From: Hungateiclostridiaceae bacterium UBA1305
GTDB taxonomy: Bacteria; Bacillota; Clostridia; Acetivibrionales; DTU013
DNA: 22,108 bases
Reading direction: 5' to 3'
Assembly: GCA_002307275.1 (NCBI GenBank)
Contig: DBTX01000059.1
Coordinates: 78,431-100,538 of the forward strand
In this document: positions 1-6,599 of the stretch, one piece after another
Numbering within the stretch: position 1 is the stretch's first letter
Layout of the letters: every line of letters begins with the position of its first letter
The notes under the pieces: model-generated
What the model was told of the DNA's origin: nothing
Database searches by the model: none
What the model saw: only the letters and a program-made list of their open reading frames with translations
Made by a program: the position numbers and the translations under genes

Positions 1-171
1 AAATCAAAGATCGAAATCGTTGTAAAGGATTCCTGGGTTGATGAGGTGGTCGAAGCCATAATAAAAGTGGCAAAGACCGGGGAAATCGGTGACGGAAAGA
101 TATTCATCCGAAACGTTGAGGATGGATTCAGAATCAGAACCAGCGAACGCGGTGATGATGCATTGGTGTAA
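1..171 (+). CDS. PII nitrogen regulatory protein, C-terminal part (5' truncated by window)
   Basis: The frame starting at base 1 is open for 56 codons and ends in TAA at 169-171. The peptide matches the C-terminal half of GlnB/GlnK-type PII proteins: a KIEIVV strand, a helix with VVEAI, then TGEIGDGKIF and an RIRT-x-ERG tail that in the family helps form the nucleotide-binding cleft. PII proteins are trimeric sensors of ATP/ADP and 2-oxoglutarate that control ammonium transport and nitrogen metabolism. The T-loop and the start lie outside the window, so GlnB, GlnK and NifI types cannot be separated. The following trp promoter suggests this gene ends its own transcription unit. No strong terminator was found in 172-228, only a weak GCTGT/ACAGC pairing without a T run. 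Confidence 0.88.
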   Translation, partial: KSKIEIVVKDSWVDEVVEAIIKVAKTGEIGDGKIFIRNVEDGFRIRTSERGDDALV

Positions 172-228
172 AAAGGCTGTAGGCCCGACGGAGGTCTGAC
201 GACAGCGTGATAAAATAATTAAAAGCGG

Positions 229-257
229 TTGCTTTTTACCAAAAACCGTGTTATGAT
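229..257 (+). promoter_or_regulatory. Predicted sigma-A promoter of the trp operon
   Basis: TTGCTT (229-234) and TATGAT (252-257) are separated by exactly 17 bp, which is close to the vegetative consensus. Transcription would start near 264, giving an untranslated leader of about 400 nt that contains the triplet array, the terminator and the trpE ribosome binding site. Read by eye, with no experimental support. Confidence 0.7.
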
Positions 258-281
258 TTTATAAACTTTAAAAGGTTTGTT

Positions 282-410
282 AAGAAGAGATTAGTTAAGA
301 AGAGATTAGTTAAGAAGAGATTAGTTAAGGATTAGTTAAGAAGAGATTAGTTAAGAACAGGTTAGTTAAGAAGAGATTAGTTGAGAAGAGTAGAGATGAG
401 AAGAGATGAG
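282..410 (+). repeat. NAG-N2 triplet array in the trp leader (candidate TRAP-binding site)
   Basis: NAG triplets start at 282, 287, 292, 297, 302, 307, 312, 317, 322 and 327, then at 333, and then every 5 nt from 338 to 408. That makes 26 triplets with 2-nt spacers and a single 3-nt spacer (330-332). They comprise 11 GAG, 7 TAG, 7 AAG and 1 CAG, and the last six are all GAG. The left part is built from a 15-bp unit (GAG-AT-TAG-TT-AAG-AA), which suggests growth by tandem duplication. Bacillus TRAP is an 11-subunit ring that wraps RNA carrying 11 (G/U)AG triplets spaced by 2-3 nt, so the match in spacing, strand and place is strong. The protein partner is inferred, because no mtrB gene is in view. 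Confidence 0.8.
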
Positions 411-413
411 ACG

Positions 414-438
414 GGTTTACACAAATCAGAATGTAACC
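414..438 (+). promoter_or_regulatory. Candidate antiterminator hairpin of the trp attenuator
   Basis: GGTTTACA (414-421) can pair with TGTAACC (432-438) through seven base pairs with T416 bulged and a 10-nt loop. The right arm shares bases 435-438 with the left arm of the terminator, so the two structures exclude each other. It begins four bases after the last GAG triplet, so a protein on the array could block it. It is a short helix; the pairing was found by eye and no energy was calculated. Confidence 0.4.
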
Positions 439-466
439 AGGAATCTTTTCCTGGTTTTATTTAGTT
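435..466 (+). terminator. Intrinsic terminator in the trp leader (attenuator)
   Basis: AACCAGGAA (435-443), loop TCTT, and TTCCTGGTT (448-456) form a perfect 9-bp stem followed by a T-rich tract (TTATTTAG). It lies 200 bp upstream of trpE and downstream of the predicted trp promoter, directly after the triplet array. It could alternatively serve as the end of the PII transcript. Confidence 0.75.
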
Positions 467-471
467 TACGT

Positions 472-584
472 CATTTGTGCAGCAAATCCGGCAAATGGGC
501 GAATTCGTAAGAATTGCGCCACGAGTGGGTTCGATGCCCTCGAAATTTTTATTTTACCCCACCGTTGGCATGATAACATGCCGG
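472..584 (+). promoter_or_regulatory. Structured segment of the trp leader, unrecognised
   Basis: Several helices can be drawn. CATTTG (472-477) can pair with CAAATG. GGCGAATTC (498-506), a GTAA tetraloop of the GNRA type, and GAATT-G-CGCC (511-520) form a 9-bp hairpin with one bulge. TTGGCATG (565-572), loop ATAA, and CATGCCGG (577-584) form an 8-bp hairpin. CCGGCA (488-493) is complementary to TGCCGG (579-584), so a long-range closing helix competes with the last hairpin. No T-box consensus (GGGTGGNACCGCG) and no riboswitch class known to me was recognised. The segment lies past the attenuator, so it would exist only in readthrough RNA. Confidence 0.4.
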
Positions 585-598
585 AGTTCTTTCTCATA

Positions 599-660
599 CC
601 TCCCTTCCCAAGATAATGTAAAAAACCGGAGCAATGGATTTTTACAGATGAAAGGGGGAG
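599..660 (+). promoter_or_regulatory. Possible hairpin hiding the trpE ribosome binding site
   Basis: The pyrimidine run CCTCCCTTCC (599-608) can pair with the purine-rich trpE Shine-Dalgarno region AAAGGGGGAG (651-660), with a core CTCCC/GGGAG helix. The neighbouring TTCTCAT (591-597) is perfectly complementary to ATGAGAA (396-402) inside the triplet array. Free array RNA could therefore compete with, or displace, the blocking structure. This resembles the trpE-blocking hairpin of Bacillus subtilis in layout only. It is inferred from base complementarity. Confidence 0.35.
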
Positions 661-666
661 CGTACA

Positions 667-2151
667 TTGTTTTATCCTGAACTGGAGCAAGTCCTGGAAT
701 TATCAAAAGACTACAACATCATACCTGTATCTCTGGAGGTCTATGCCGACATGGAGACGCCTATCAGCATTTTCAAAAGGGTGGAACAGAACAAATTCTG
801 TTTTCTTCTCGAAAGTGTCGAGGGGGGCGAAAAATGGGGCAGATATTCCTTCATCGGGAAGAATCCGTTCGTCACAGTAAAGGGGAATGGTGAACTGACC
901 GAACTGAAATACAGGAATGGAAAAAGCAAAACCGTCAGCAGTAATCCAATTGAGGTCATGAAGGAACTGATGTCCAGGTACAAAGGCGCACCGATGAAGA
1001 ACCTGCCCAGATTCAATGGCGGGGCTGTCGGCTTCTTTGGCTATGACACTGCGCGGTACTTTGAAAAGCTTCCAGATGTGCCGGAGGATGATGTCGGCAT
1101 ACCGGAACTGCATTTCATGTTTACCGATGAAATCATCGCCTTCGACCATTTCAAGCAAAAGCTTCACATCATCGTGAACATGCATGTGGAAGGCAGCGTT
1201 GAAAGATGTTACAACACGGCTGTCAGCAGGATCAGGGAAATATATGCGGAAATCCAGTCCTCCAGGCAGATGCTTTCTGAAACTGCAATCCCCCAAATGC
1301 CTTCTGCCAGGAAGACCCTTGAGGTCACAAGCAATGTCAGCAGAGAACAATTTTATGAAAATGTCAACAAAGCCAGGGAATACATCAGGAATGGCGATAT
1401 ATTCCAGGTAGTGCTGTCACAGCGGCTTTGCGTCAGGACGGATTGCAATCCGTTCAATGCATACAGGGCTCTCCGCACTATCAATCCGGGACCTTATATG
1501 TATTATTTAAAATTCGACGGATATACGCTGGCCGGTTCCTCCCCTGAGATGTTAGTAAGGGTCGAGGACAGAAAGGTCGAGACCTGCCCGATTGCCGGGA
1601 CCCGCAGAAGGGGTGCGACACAGGAGCAGGACGAAGCTCTTGAAAGAGAACTGATGGCAGACGGGAAGGAAAGATCCGAGCATATCATGCTTGTTGATCT
1701 CGGAAGGAACGACATCGGCAAGGTATCGAAGTTCGGTTCCGTTCAACTGAGCAACCTGATGCATATCGAAAGATTTTCACATGTCATGCACATCGTCAGC
1801 AATGTGAGCGGAGAGCTCAGAGATGGTGTAAATTCCTTCGATGCACTTTCAGCTGTACTTCCTGCAGGAACTCTCTCCGGCGCTCCGAAAATCAGGGCAA
1901 TGGAAATCATCGATGAACTTGAAAACGTCAAAAGGTCCCAGTATGGAGGAGCAGTCGGCTACCTGAGCTTTGACGGCAATCTCGACAGCTGTATCACGAT
2001 AAGGACCATATTATTCAAGGACGGCAGGGCATATATCCAGGCTGGAGGCGGGATCGTGGCGGATTCGGTTCCGGAACTGGAATTTGAGGAATCCATGAAC
2101 AAGGCGATGGCAACGATAAAAGCGCTGGAGGAGGGTGAAAACATAAGATGA
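667..2151 (+). CDS. trpE: Anthranilate synthase component I
   Basis: TrpE makes anthranilate from chorismate using ammonia supplied by TrpG, the first committed step of tryptophan synthesis in the cytoplasm. The 494-residue length fits the family. The N-terminal domain carries LLES (47-50), the family's tryptophan feedback-inhibition motif, followed by GGEKWGRYSF. The C-terminal chorismate-binding domain shows GDIFQVVLSQR, AGTRRRG, LVDLGRNDIG, LSGAPKIRAM and GGGIVADSVPE. The start is TTG at 667, placed 6 nt after GGGGGAG (654-660); no better start lies upstream. The stop overlaps the trpG start by 4 nt (ATGA), so the two subunits are probably translationally coupled. The leader suggests control by attenuation and possibly by access to the ribosome binding site. 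Confidence 0.96.
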   Translation: MFYPELEQVLELSKDYNIIPVSLEVYADMETPISIFKRVEQNKFCFLLESVEGGEKWGRYSFIGKNPFVTVKGNGELTELKYRNGKSKTVSSNPIEVMKELMSRYKGAPMKNLPRFNGGAVGFFGYDTARYFEKLPDVPEDDVGIPELHFMFTDEIIAFDHFKQKLHIIVNMHVEGSVERCYNTAVSRIREIYAEIQSSRQMLSETAIPQMPSARKTLEVTSNVSREQFYENVNKAREYIRNGDIFQVVLSQRLCVRTDCNPFNAYRALRTINPGPYMYYLKFDGYTLAGSSPEMLVRVEDRKVETCPIAGTRRRGATQEQDEALERELMADGKERSEHIMLVDLGRNDIGKVSKFGSVQLSNLMHIERFSHVMHIVSNVSGELRDGVNSFDALSAVLPAGTLSGAPKIRAMEIIDELENVKRSQYGGAVGYLSFDGNLDSCITIRTILFKDGRAYIQAGGGIVADSVPELEFEESMNKAMATIKALEEGENIR

Positions 2152-2714
2152 TTCTACTAATTGATAATTACGACTCATTCACCTACAATCTGTACCAATA
2201 TGTCGGTGAACTGGATGCAAATATTGAAGTTTATAGAAATGATGCTCTCACAGTTGAACAGGTCGCAGAGAAAAGACCGAGCCACATCGTTATTTCACCC
2301 GGACCGGGATATCCAGCTTCAGCAGGTATTTCCATCGAGGTGGTCAGAACGCTGGGAGCAAAGATACCTGTACTTGGTGTATGTCTGGGACATCAGGGGA
2401 TCGGCGAGGCCTATGGCGGAAAGGTGGTACGGGCACCGCAGCTGATGCATGGAAAGGCATCGGAGGTGGAGTTGATGCCCTGGTGCCCGATATTCAAGGG
2501 CCTGCCGTCAAAAATAACTGTAGGTAGATATCATTCTTTGATCGTAGAGCGCGATACACTTCCTGAGGAGCTTGAAATAACCGCAGTTGCTGCCGATGGC
2601 GAAATCATGGGGTTAAAACACAGGAAGCATCCGGTCTTTGGAATACAGTTCCATCCGGAATCCATATTGACGCCGGAAGGTAAAAAGATATTAAAGAATT
2701 TTCTGGACTGCTGA
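2148..2714 (+). CDS. trpG: Anthranilate synthase component II, glutamine amidotransferase
   Basis: The 188-residue protein is a class I glutamine amidotransferase that releases ammonia from glutamine for TrpE. It opens with the NYDSFTYNL signature, then PGPGYP, the nucleophile motif GVCLGHQG with Cys79, and the catalytic pair His169 and Glu171 in HPES. It is a stand-alone subunit, not fused to TrpE or TrpD. Its ATG overlaps the end of trpE. In some bacteria the same subunit also serves 4-amino-4-deoxychorismate synthase (PabA role); no pabB is in view, so a dual role is possible but unproven. Confidence 0.95.
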   Translation: MILLIDNYDSFTYNLYQYVGELDANIEVYRNDALTVEQVAEKRPSHIVISPGPGYPASAGISIEVVRTLGAKIPVLGVCLGHQGIGEAYGGKVVRAPQLMHGKASEVELMPWCPIFKGLPSKITVGRYHSLIVERDTLPEELEITAVAADGEIMGLKHRKHPVFGIQFHPESILTPEGKKILKNFLDC

Positions 2715-2745
2715 AGCTGAGGATTGGATTGAACGGCATTATATG

Positions 2746-2779
2746 TAGCTGAGATGAGATGAGAAGAGAGGAGTATGAG
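2746..2779 (+). promoter_or_regulatory. Second (G/T)AG triplet array over the trpD ribosome binding site (candidate TRAP operator)
   Basis: TAG at 2746 is followed by GAG at 2751, 2756, 2761, 2766, 2771 and 2777, with spacers of 2, 2, 2, 2, 2 and 3 nt. Seven triplets thus cover the trpD Shine-Dalgarno (GAGAGGAG, 2766-2773) and end one base before the preferred ATG at 2781. AAG (2714) and GAG (2719) upstream have the same spacing. In Bacillus, TRAP represses translation of pabA, trpP and ycbK by binding such triplets over their ribosome binding sites, so a translational operator is the natural reading. The protein partner is inferred. Confidence 0.7.
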
Positions 2780-2780
2780 C

Positions 2781-3818
2781 ATGATAAAGTCAGCGATACA
2801 AAAACTATTACGGAGGGAAAATCTGACGGAGCAGGAAGTAATGGATGTGATGAACTGCATCATGGAGGGGAACGCAACACAGTCACAAATAGGCGGATTT
2901 CTTACCGGATTGAGGTTCAAGGGTGAGACGGTCGAGGAAATAACAGGATGTGCCAAAGTTATGCGGGACAAAGCCGAGAAAGTGGAGCACAATCTGCCCT
3001 ACTGCATAGACACTTGCGGAACCGGAGGAGATGGAGCCAATACCTTCAACATATCCACGGCAGCCTCACTCGTGGCTGCCGCTGCGGGAGTCAAGGTCGC
3101 CAAGCATGGCAACAGGGCAATGTCCAGCAGAAGTGGCAGCGCTGATGTACTGGAGGCTCTCGGAGTGAATATTAGCTTGACTTCGTTACAGGTAGGAAAA
3201 TGCATTGAGGATGTGGGAATAGGATTCATGTTTGCACAGCTCTTTCACAAGTCAATGAAGCATGCGGCAGGAGTCAGAAGGGAGCTCGGGATCAGGACGG
3301 TCTTTAACATCCTTGGCCCGCTAACAAACCCTGCAGATGTTAAAGGCCAGGTATTAGGCGTATATGATGAGGCATTGACCGGAGTGCTGGCTGAAGTATT
3401 GCGCAAGCTTGGCACAGAGAGAGCTCTTGTCGTGCACGGCTATGATGGACTGGACGAGATTTCGACGGCTGCCCCGACAAAGGTAGCGGAATTAAAGGGC
3501 GGGGTTATAAATGAATACATCCTGGATACAATGGATCTGGGCATTGCAAAAGCTGATGCACATGACCTCAAGGGTGGAGACGCTGCTCATAATGCAGATT
3601 TGATAAAGCTGATGCTTGCCGGTGAGAAGGGTGCCACGCGGGATATTGTGCTGGTTAATGCCGCTGCCGCATTGTACGTGGGTAAGGCGGCAGAGAGCAT
3701 AAAAGAAGGTATTTCAATTGCGACCGGTATGATTGATTCAGGGTTGGCGGCAAAAAAACTGGAGGAACTTCGCGAGTATTCAATGGCAATTGGCAGAATC
3801 GGGGAGGTTTCAGCATGA
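2781..3818 (+). CDS. trpD: Anthranilate phosphoribosyltransferase
   Basis: TrpD joins anthranilate to PRPP to give phosphoribosyl-anthranilate. The 345-residue protein has the family signatures: helical N-terminus with LRFKGET, the PRPP loop GTGGDG (80-85), NISTAAS, KHGNRAMSSRSGSADVLE, RRELGIRTVFNILGPLTNP, and HGYDGLDE. An in-frame ATG at 2775 is possible but sits only 1 nt after GGAG. ATG 2781 has the better 7-nt spacing and was chosen. The 60-nt gap after trpG holds the second triplet array, so expression of trpD may be set apart from trpE-G at the level of translation. The end overlaps trpC by 4 nt. Confidence 0.95.
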   Translation: MIKSAIQKLLRRENLTEQEVMDVMNCIMEGNATQSQIGGFLTGLRFKGETVEEITGCAKVMRDKAEKVEHNLPYCIDTCGTGGDGANTFNISTAASLVAAAAGVKVAKHGNRAMSSRSGSADVLEALGVNISLTSLQVGKCIEDVGIGFMFAQLFHKSMKHAAGVRRELGIRTVFNILGPLTNPADVKGQVLGVYDEALTGVLAEVLRKLGTERALVVHGYDGLDEISTAAPTKVAELKGGVINEYILDTMDLGIAKADAHDLKGGDAAHNADLIKLMLAGEKGATRDIVLVNAAAALYVGKAAESIKEGISIATGMIDSGLAAKKLEELREYSMAIGRIGEVSA

Positions 3819-4597
3819 TACTGGACAATATAGTCGAGAAAAAGAGGGAAAGATTAAAGACAGAAATGCAACAGATGACGCTTGAGGGCTGGAAGCAGAA
3901 GCTCAGGGGTCCCGGTCTGCACAGACCTCTTGATTTCGGCAGGGCACTCAAGAGGGAAGGCGAACTCTCCATTATTGCAGAAATAAAGAAAGCATCGCCC
4001 TCAGCTGGAATTATCAGTGAAAACTTCGATCCGGTCAGTATTGCCAGGGAATATATGCGCTCCGAAGTACAGGCGATTTCCGTACTCACCGAGAAGGATT
4101 TCTTTCTGGGGGATGACGATTATCTTGTAAAGGTTCGACAAACAGCGCCTCTGCCGGTTCTACGCAAGGATTTCATCATTGATCTGTGGCAGGTGTACCA
4201 GGCAAGGTGCCTGGGAGCTGATGCGATCCTTCTGATCGTTGCGCTTCTCAATGATGAATTGCTCAACAAAATGATGATCGTTGCAAATATTACTGGCATG
4301 CAGTGCCTTGTCGAGGTGCATGACGAGAACGAGCTTGAAAGGGCGCTTCATGCAGGCGCAAAAATAATCGGCATCAACAACAGGAACCTGAAAACGTTTG
4401 AGATTGATCTGTCGACTACGGAGAAGCTGATAAACAAGATTCCAAGGGATAGAGTCGTTGTAAGCGAGAGCGGCATAAAGACAATTGATGACATGAGGTA
4501 TATTAAAAAAGCAGGCGCGGATGCGGTACTGATCGGGGAATCATTGATGAGGGCAGCTTCGATGCAGGATAAAATAAAGGAACTGCGCGCGGTGTAA
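3815..4597 (+). CDS. trpC: Indole-3-glycerol phosphate synthase
   Basis: The enzyme closes the indole ring by decarboxylating 1-(2-carboxyphenylamino)-1-deoxyribulose 5-phosphate. It is a 260-residue TIM barrel with the family motifs in order: IAEIKKASPSAG near the N-terminus, VLTEKDFFLG, LRKDFI carrying a conserved lysine, LVEVHDENELERA, GINNRNLKTFE, VVSESGI and the phosphate-binding ADAVLIGESLM. It is a single-function protein, not a TrpC-TrpF fusion as in enteric bacteria. The ATG overlaps the trpD stop (ATGA), indicating coupling. Confidence 0.95.
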   Translation: MILDNIVEKKRERLKTEMQQMTLEGWKQKLRGPGLHRPLDFGRALKREGELSIIAEIKKASPSAGIISENFDPVSIAREYMRSEVQAISVLTEKDFFLGDDDYLVKVRQTAPLPVLRKDFIIDLWQVYQARCLGADAILLIVALLNDELLNKMMIVANITGMQCLVEVHDENELERALHAGAKIIGINNRNLKTFEIDLSTTEKLINKIPRDRVVVSESGIKTIDDMRYIKKAGADAVLIGESLMRAASMQDKIKELRAV

Positions 4598-4664
4598 ACA
4601 GTGTAAATGTTGTAACCAGTGTAAATGATGTGAATAGTGTAACCAGTATTTATAGTGCAAATGG
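4597..4664 (+). repeat. Degenerate 18-bp tandem repeat between trpC and trpF
   Basis: Units begin at 4597, 4615, 4633 and 4651, sharing the core AGTGTAA. The first two differ at 4 of 18 positions; the third and fourth are more diverged. The period is a multiple of three. It starts at the trpC stop codon, so it may have arisen by slippage there. It does not show the 5-nt triplet spacing of the two candidate TRAP sites. Confidence 0.6.
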
Positions 4665-4755
4665 GCAGGGCGTGGAAGACAGGTTCGACATACTGGTTTT
4701 TGCTGATATGGCGGTAAGCTGGCTCGACAGTCTGAATTTGGAGAAACAGGTGTGA
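4630..4755 (+). other. Possible 41-codon frame ahead of trpF, uncertain
   Basis: A reading frame opens at GTG 4630 (or GTG 4672) and ends in TGA at 4753-4755, overlapping the GTG start of trpF. The last 27 codons give a plausible peptide containing FDILVFADMAVSWLD, with one tryptophan codon. No convincing ribosome binding site precedes either GTG. It may be a coupled leader peptide, a decayed coding remnant or chance. The product was not recognised. Confidence 0.2.
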
Positions 4756-5396
4756 ATGGAATGCCAAAGGTTAAAATATGCGGTATAACAAATAGGATAG
4801 AAATCGGCTTCCTCAACAAATTCCTGCCTGATTACGCCGGCTTCGTATTTGCAAAAAGCAGACGCCAGGTGACGCCGGAACTGGCTTCAGAGCTTGGCGC
4901 CGCACTATACGACGGTATCAGGAAGGTCGGCGTATTTGTCAATCATGAAGTGAAGCTGGCGGCAAACATCGCAGAACAGGCAGGCCTTGATGTGCTGCAG
5001 CTTCATGGAGACGAGGACAAAGACTATATAGATGAATTGAGAACGTTGCTGAAGCCCGGCGTTGAGATTTGGAAGGCGTTGAGGATAGATGCACTTCATA
5101 TGCCGGAGTCCGGACAGCTCAGCCGGTTGGATGCCGACAGGCTTCTCGTTGATACCTATGTAGCAGGCTCCAGTGGAGGAACCGGAAAATGCTTTGACTG
5201 GGGACTTGTTGAGAAGCTGGGATCAATATTGCCGGTTATACTGGCAGGAGGTCTGAACCCTGAAAATGTAAAACAGGCGGTAAGACAGGCTTCGCCATAT
5301 GCAGTAGATACGAGCAGCGGTGTTGAGCTGGAAGGAATAAAGAATGAACAAAAACTGCGGGCTTTTATGGAAGCCGTCAGGGGAGGCAGGATTTGA
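4752..5396 (+). CDS. trpF: Phosphoribosylanthranilate isomerase
   Basis: TrpF carries out the Amadori rearrangement of phosphoribosyl-anthranilate. The 214-residue TIM barrel shows KICGIT with the catalytic cysteine, GFVFAKSRRQVTPE, VGVFVN, LQLHGDE, the catalytic aspartate in LLVDTYV, GGTGKCFDW, ILAGGLNPENV and DTSSGVE. GTG 4752 lies 8 nt after GGAG (4740-4743) and was chosen. The in-frame ATG 4761 gives an N-terminus of the usual family length (cysteine at residue 7) but has no clear ribosome binding site. The stop overlaps the trpB start. Confidence 0.94.
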   Translation: MNGMPKVKICGITNRIEIGFLNKFLPDYAGFVFAKSRRQVTPELASELGAALYDGIRKVGVFVNHEVKLAANIAEQAGLDVLQLHGDEDKDYIDELRTLLKPGVEIWKALRIDALHMPESGQLSRLDADRLLVDTYVAGSSGGTGKCFDWGLVEKLGSILPVILAGGLNPENVKQAVRQASPYAVDTSSGVELEGIKNEQKLRAFMEAVRGGRI

Positions 5397-6598
5397 TGGA
5401 AGAGAACAGGAAAGGCAGATTTGGGCAGTTTGGCGGTCAGTATGCGCCGGAGACACTGATGAATGCGTTGATAGCGCTTGATGCGGCTTATGAGGAGGCA
5501 AAAAGGGATCCTGAATTCATAGCTGAGTTTGAACGCTATCTCAGGGAGTATGCCGGAAGGCCGTCCATGCTGTATTATGCAGAAAAGATGACAAGGGATC
5601 TGGGCGGGGCGAAGGTTTATCTCAAGAGGGAAGACCTGAACCATACAGGTTCACATAAAATAAACAATGTGCTCGGGCAGGTGCTTCTGGCAAAGCGCAT
5701 GGGCAAGAAAAGAGTGATTGCGGAGACCGGAGCGGGACAGCACGGCGTTGCAACAGCTACCGCAGCGGCATTATTCGGCCTTGAATGCGAAGTGTTCATG
5801 GGTAGCGAGGATATGGAAAGGCAGTCGTTGAATGTTTTCAGGATGAAGCTGCTGGGATCTTCAGTAAGGAAGGTAAGCTCGGGAACAGGTACACTCAAGG
5901 ATGCTACAAACGAGGCTTTCCGGGAATGGTCCGCCAGAGGAAGTGATACATTTTATGTATTGGGTTCCGTTATGGGACCGCATCCTTATCCGGCAATGGT
6001 CAGGGATTTTCAAAGCGTAATTGGCAAGGAAGTAAAGCAGCAGCTTCTTGAAAAGGAAGGCAGGCTCCCCGATTGCCTGATAGCTTGTGTTGGCGGCGGC
6101 AGCAATGCGATGGGGCTGTTCCATCCATTTATTCAGGACAGCAGTGTGAGGTTCATTGCGGCTGAAGCTGCCGGAGACGGCGTTGAGACCGGCAGGCATG
6201 CGGCCACCATTGCCAAAGGGTCGATAGGAGTCCTGCATGGAATGAGATCATACCTGCTGCAGGATAAGGACGGACAAATCCTGCCGGCTTATTCAATCTC
6301 GGCTGGACTGGATTACCCCGGGATCGGCCCGGAGCATGCATATTTTTATGAAACCGGCAGGGCGGAATATGTTTCGATTACAGATAAAGAAGCCGTAGAA
6401 GCATTCAAATACCTGTCAAGGATGGAAGGAATCATACCTGCAATTGAAAGTGCCCATGCGGTTGCTTATGCAAGAAAAATCGTTCCAACTCTCGCGAAGG
6501 ATAAGATTGTTGTGATCAACCTGTCCGGCAGAGGCGACAAGGATGTTTACTCGGTGGCAAGGTACATGGGTGAGACGGATGTAAAGGGGGATGCCTGA
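5396..6598 (+). CDS. trpB: Tryptophan synthase beta chain
   Basis: This PLP enzyme condenses indole with serine to give tryptophan, within an alpha2-beta2 complex with TrpA. The 400-residue length and motifs fit the TrpB1 type: FGQFGGQYAPETLM, the PLP lysine Lys88 in HTGSHKINN, catalytic Glu110 in ETGAGQHG, the phosphate loop GGGSNAMG, HAYFYETGRAEYV, and NLSGRGDKD. ATG 5396 forms a TGATG junction with the trpF stop and lies 9 nt after GGGAGG (5381-5386). A TTG at 5393 adds one residue and is a weaker choice. Confidence 0.95.
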   Translation: MEENRKGRFGQFGGQYAPETLMNALIALDAAYEEAKRDPEFIAEFERYLREYAGRPSMLYYAEKMTRDLGGAKVYLKREDLNHTGSHKINNVLGQVLLAKRMGKKRVIAETGAGQHGVATATAAALFGLECEVFMGSEDMERQSLNVFRMKLLGSSVRKVSSGTGTLKDATNEAFREWSARGSDTFYVLGSVMGPHPYPAMVRDFQSVIGKEVKQQLLEKEGRLPDCLIACVGGGSNAMGLFHPFIQDSSVRFIAAEAAGDGVETGRHAATIAKGSIGVLHGMRSYLLQDKDGQILPAYSISAGLDYPGIGPEHAYFYETGRAEYVSITDKEAVEAFKYLSRMEGIIPAIESAHAVAYARKIVPTLAKDKIVVINLSGRGDKDVYSVARYMGETDVKGDA

Positions 6599-6599
6599 T

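Noticed and set aside
521..541. T-arm-like GGGTTCGATGCCC, suggesting a tRNA gene in the trp leader.
   Set aside because: No anticodon arm or acceptor stem of the right size can be formed around it.
264..666. T-box riboswitch controlling trpE.
   Set aside because: No GGGTGGNACCGCG-like T-box sequence and no recognisable specifier stem; the triplet array fits a different mechanism.
477..680. A 67-codon frame in the trp leader, as a leader peptide for ribosome-mediated attenuation.
   Set aside because: It has no run of tryptophan codons, lies after the terminator and has no clear ribosome binding site.
703..1350. A 215-codon minus-strand frame inside trpE.
   Set aside because: It is a shadow of the strongly supported trpE frame with no family features.
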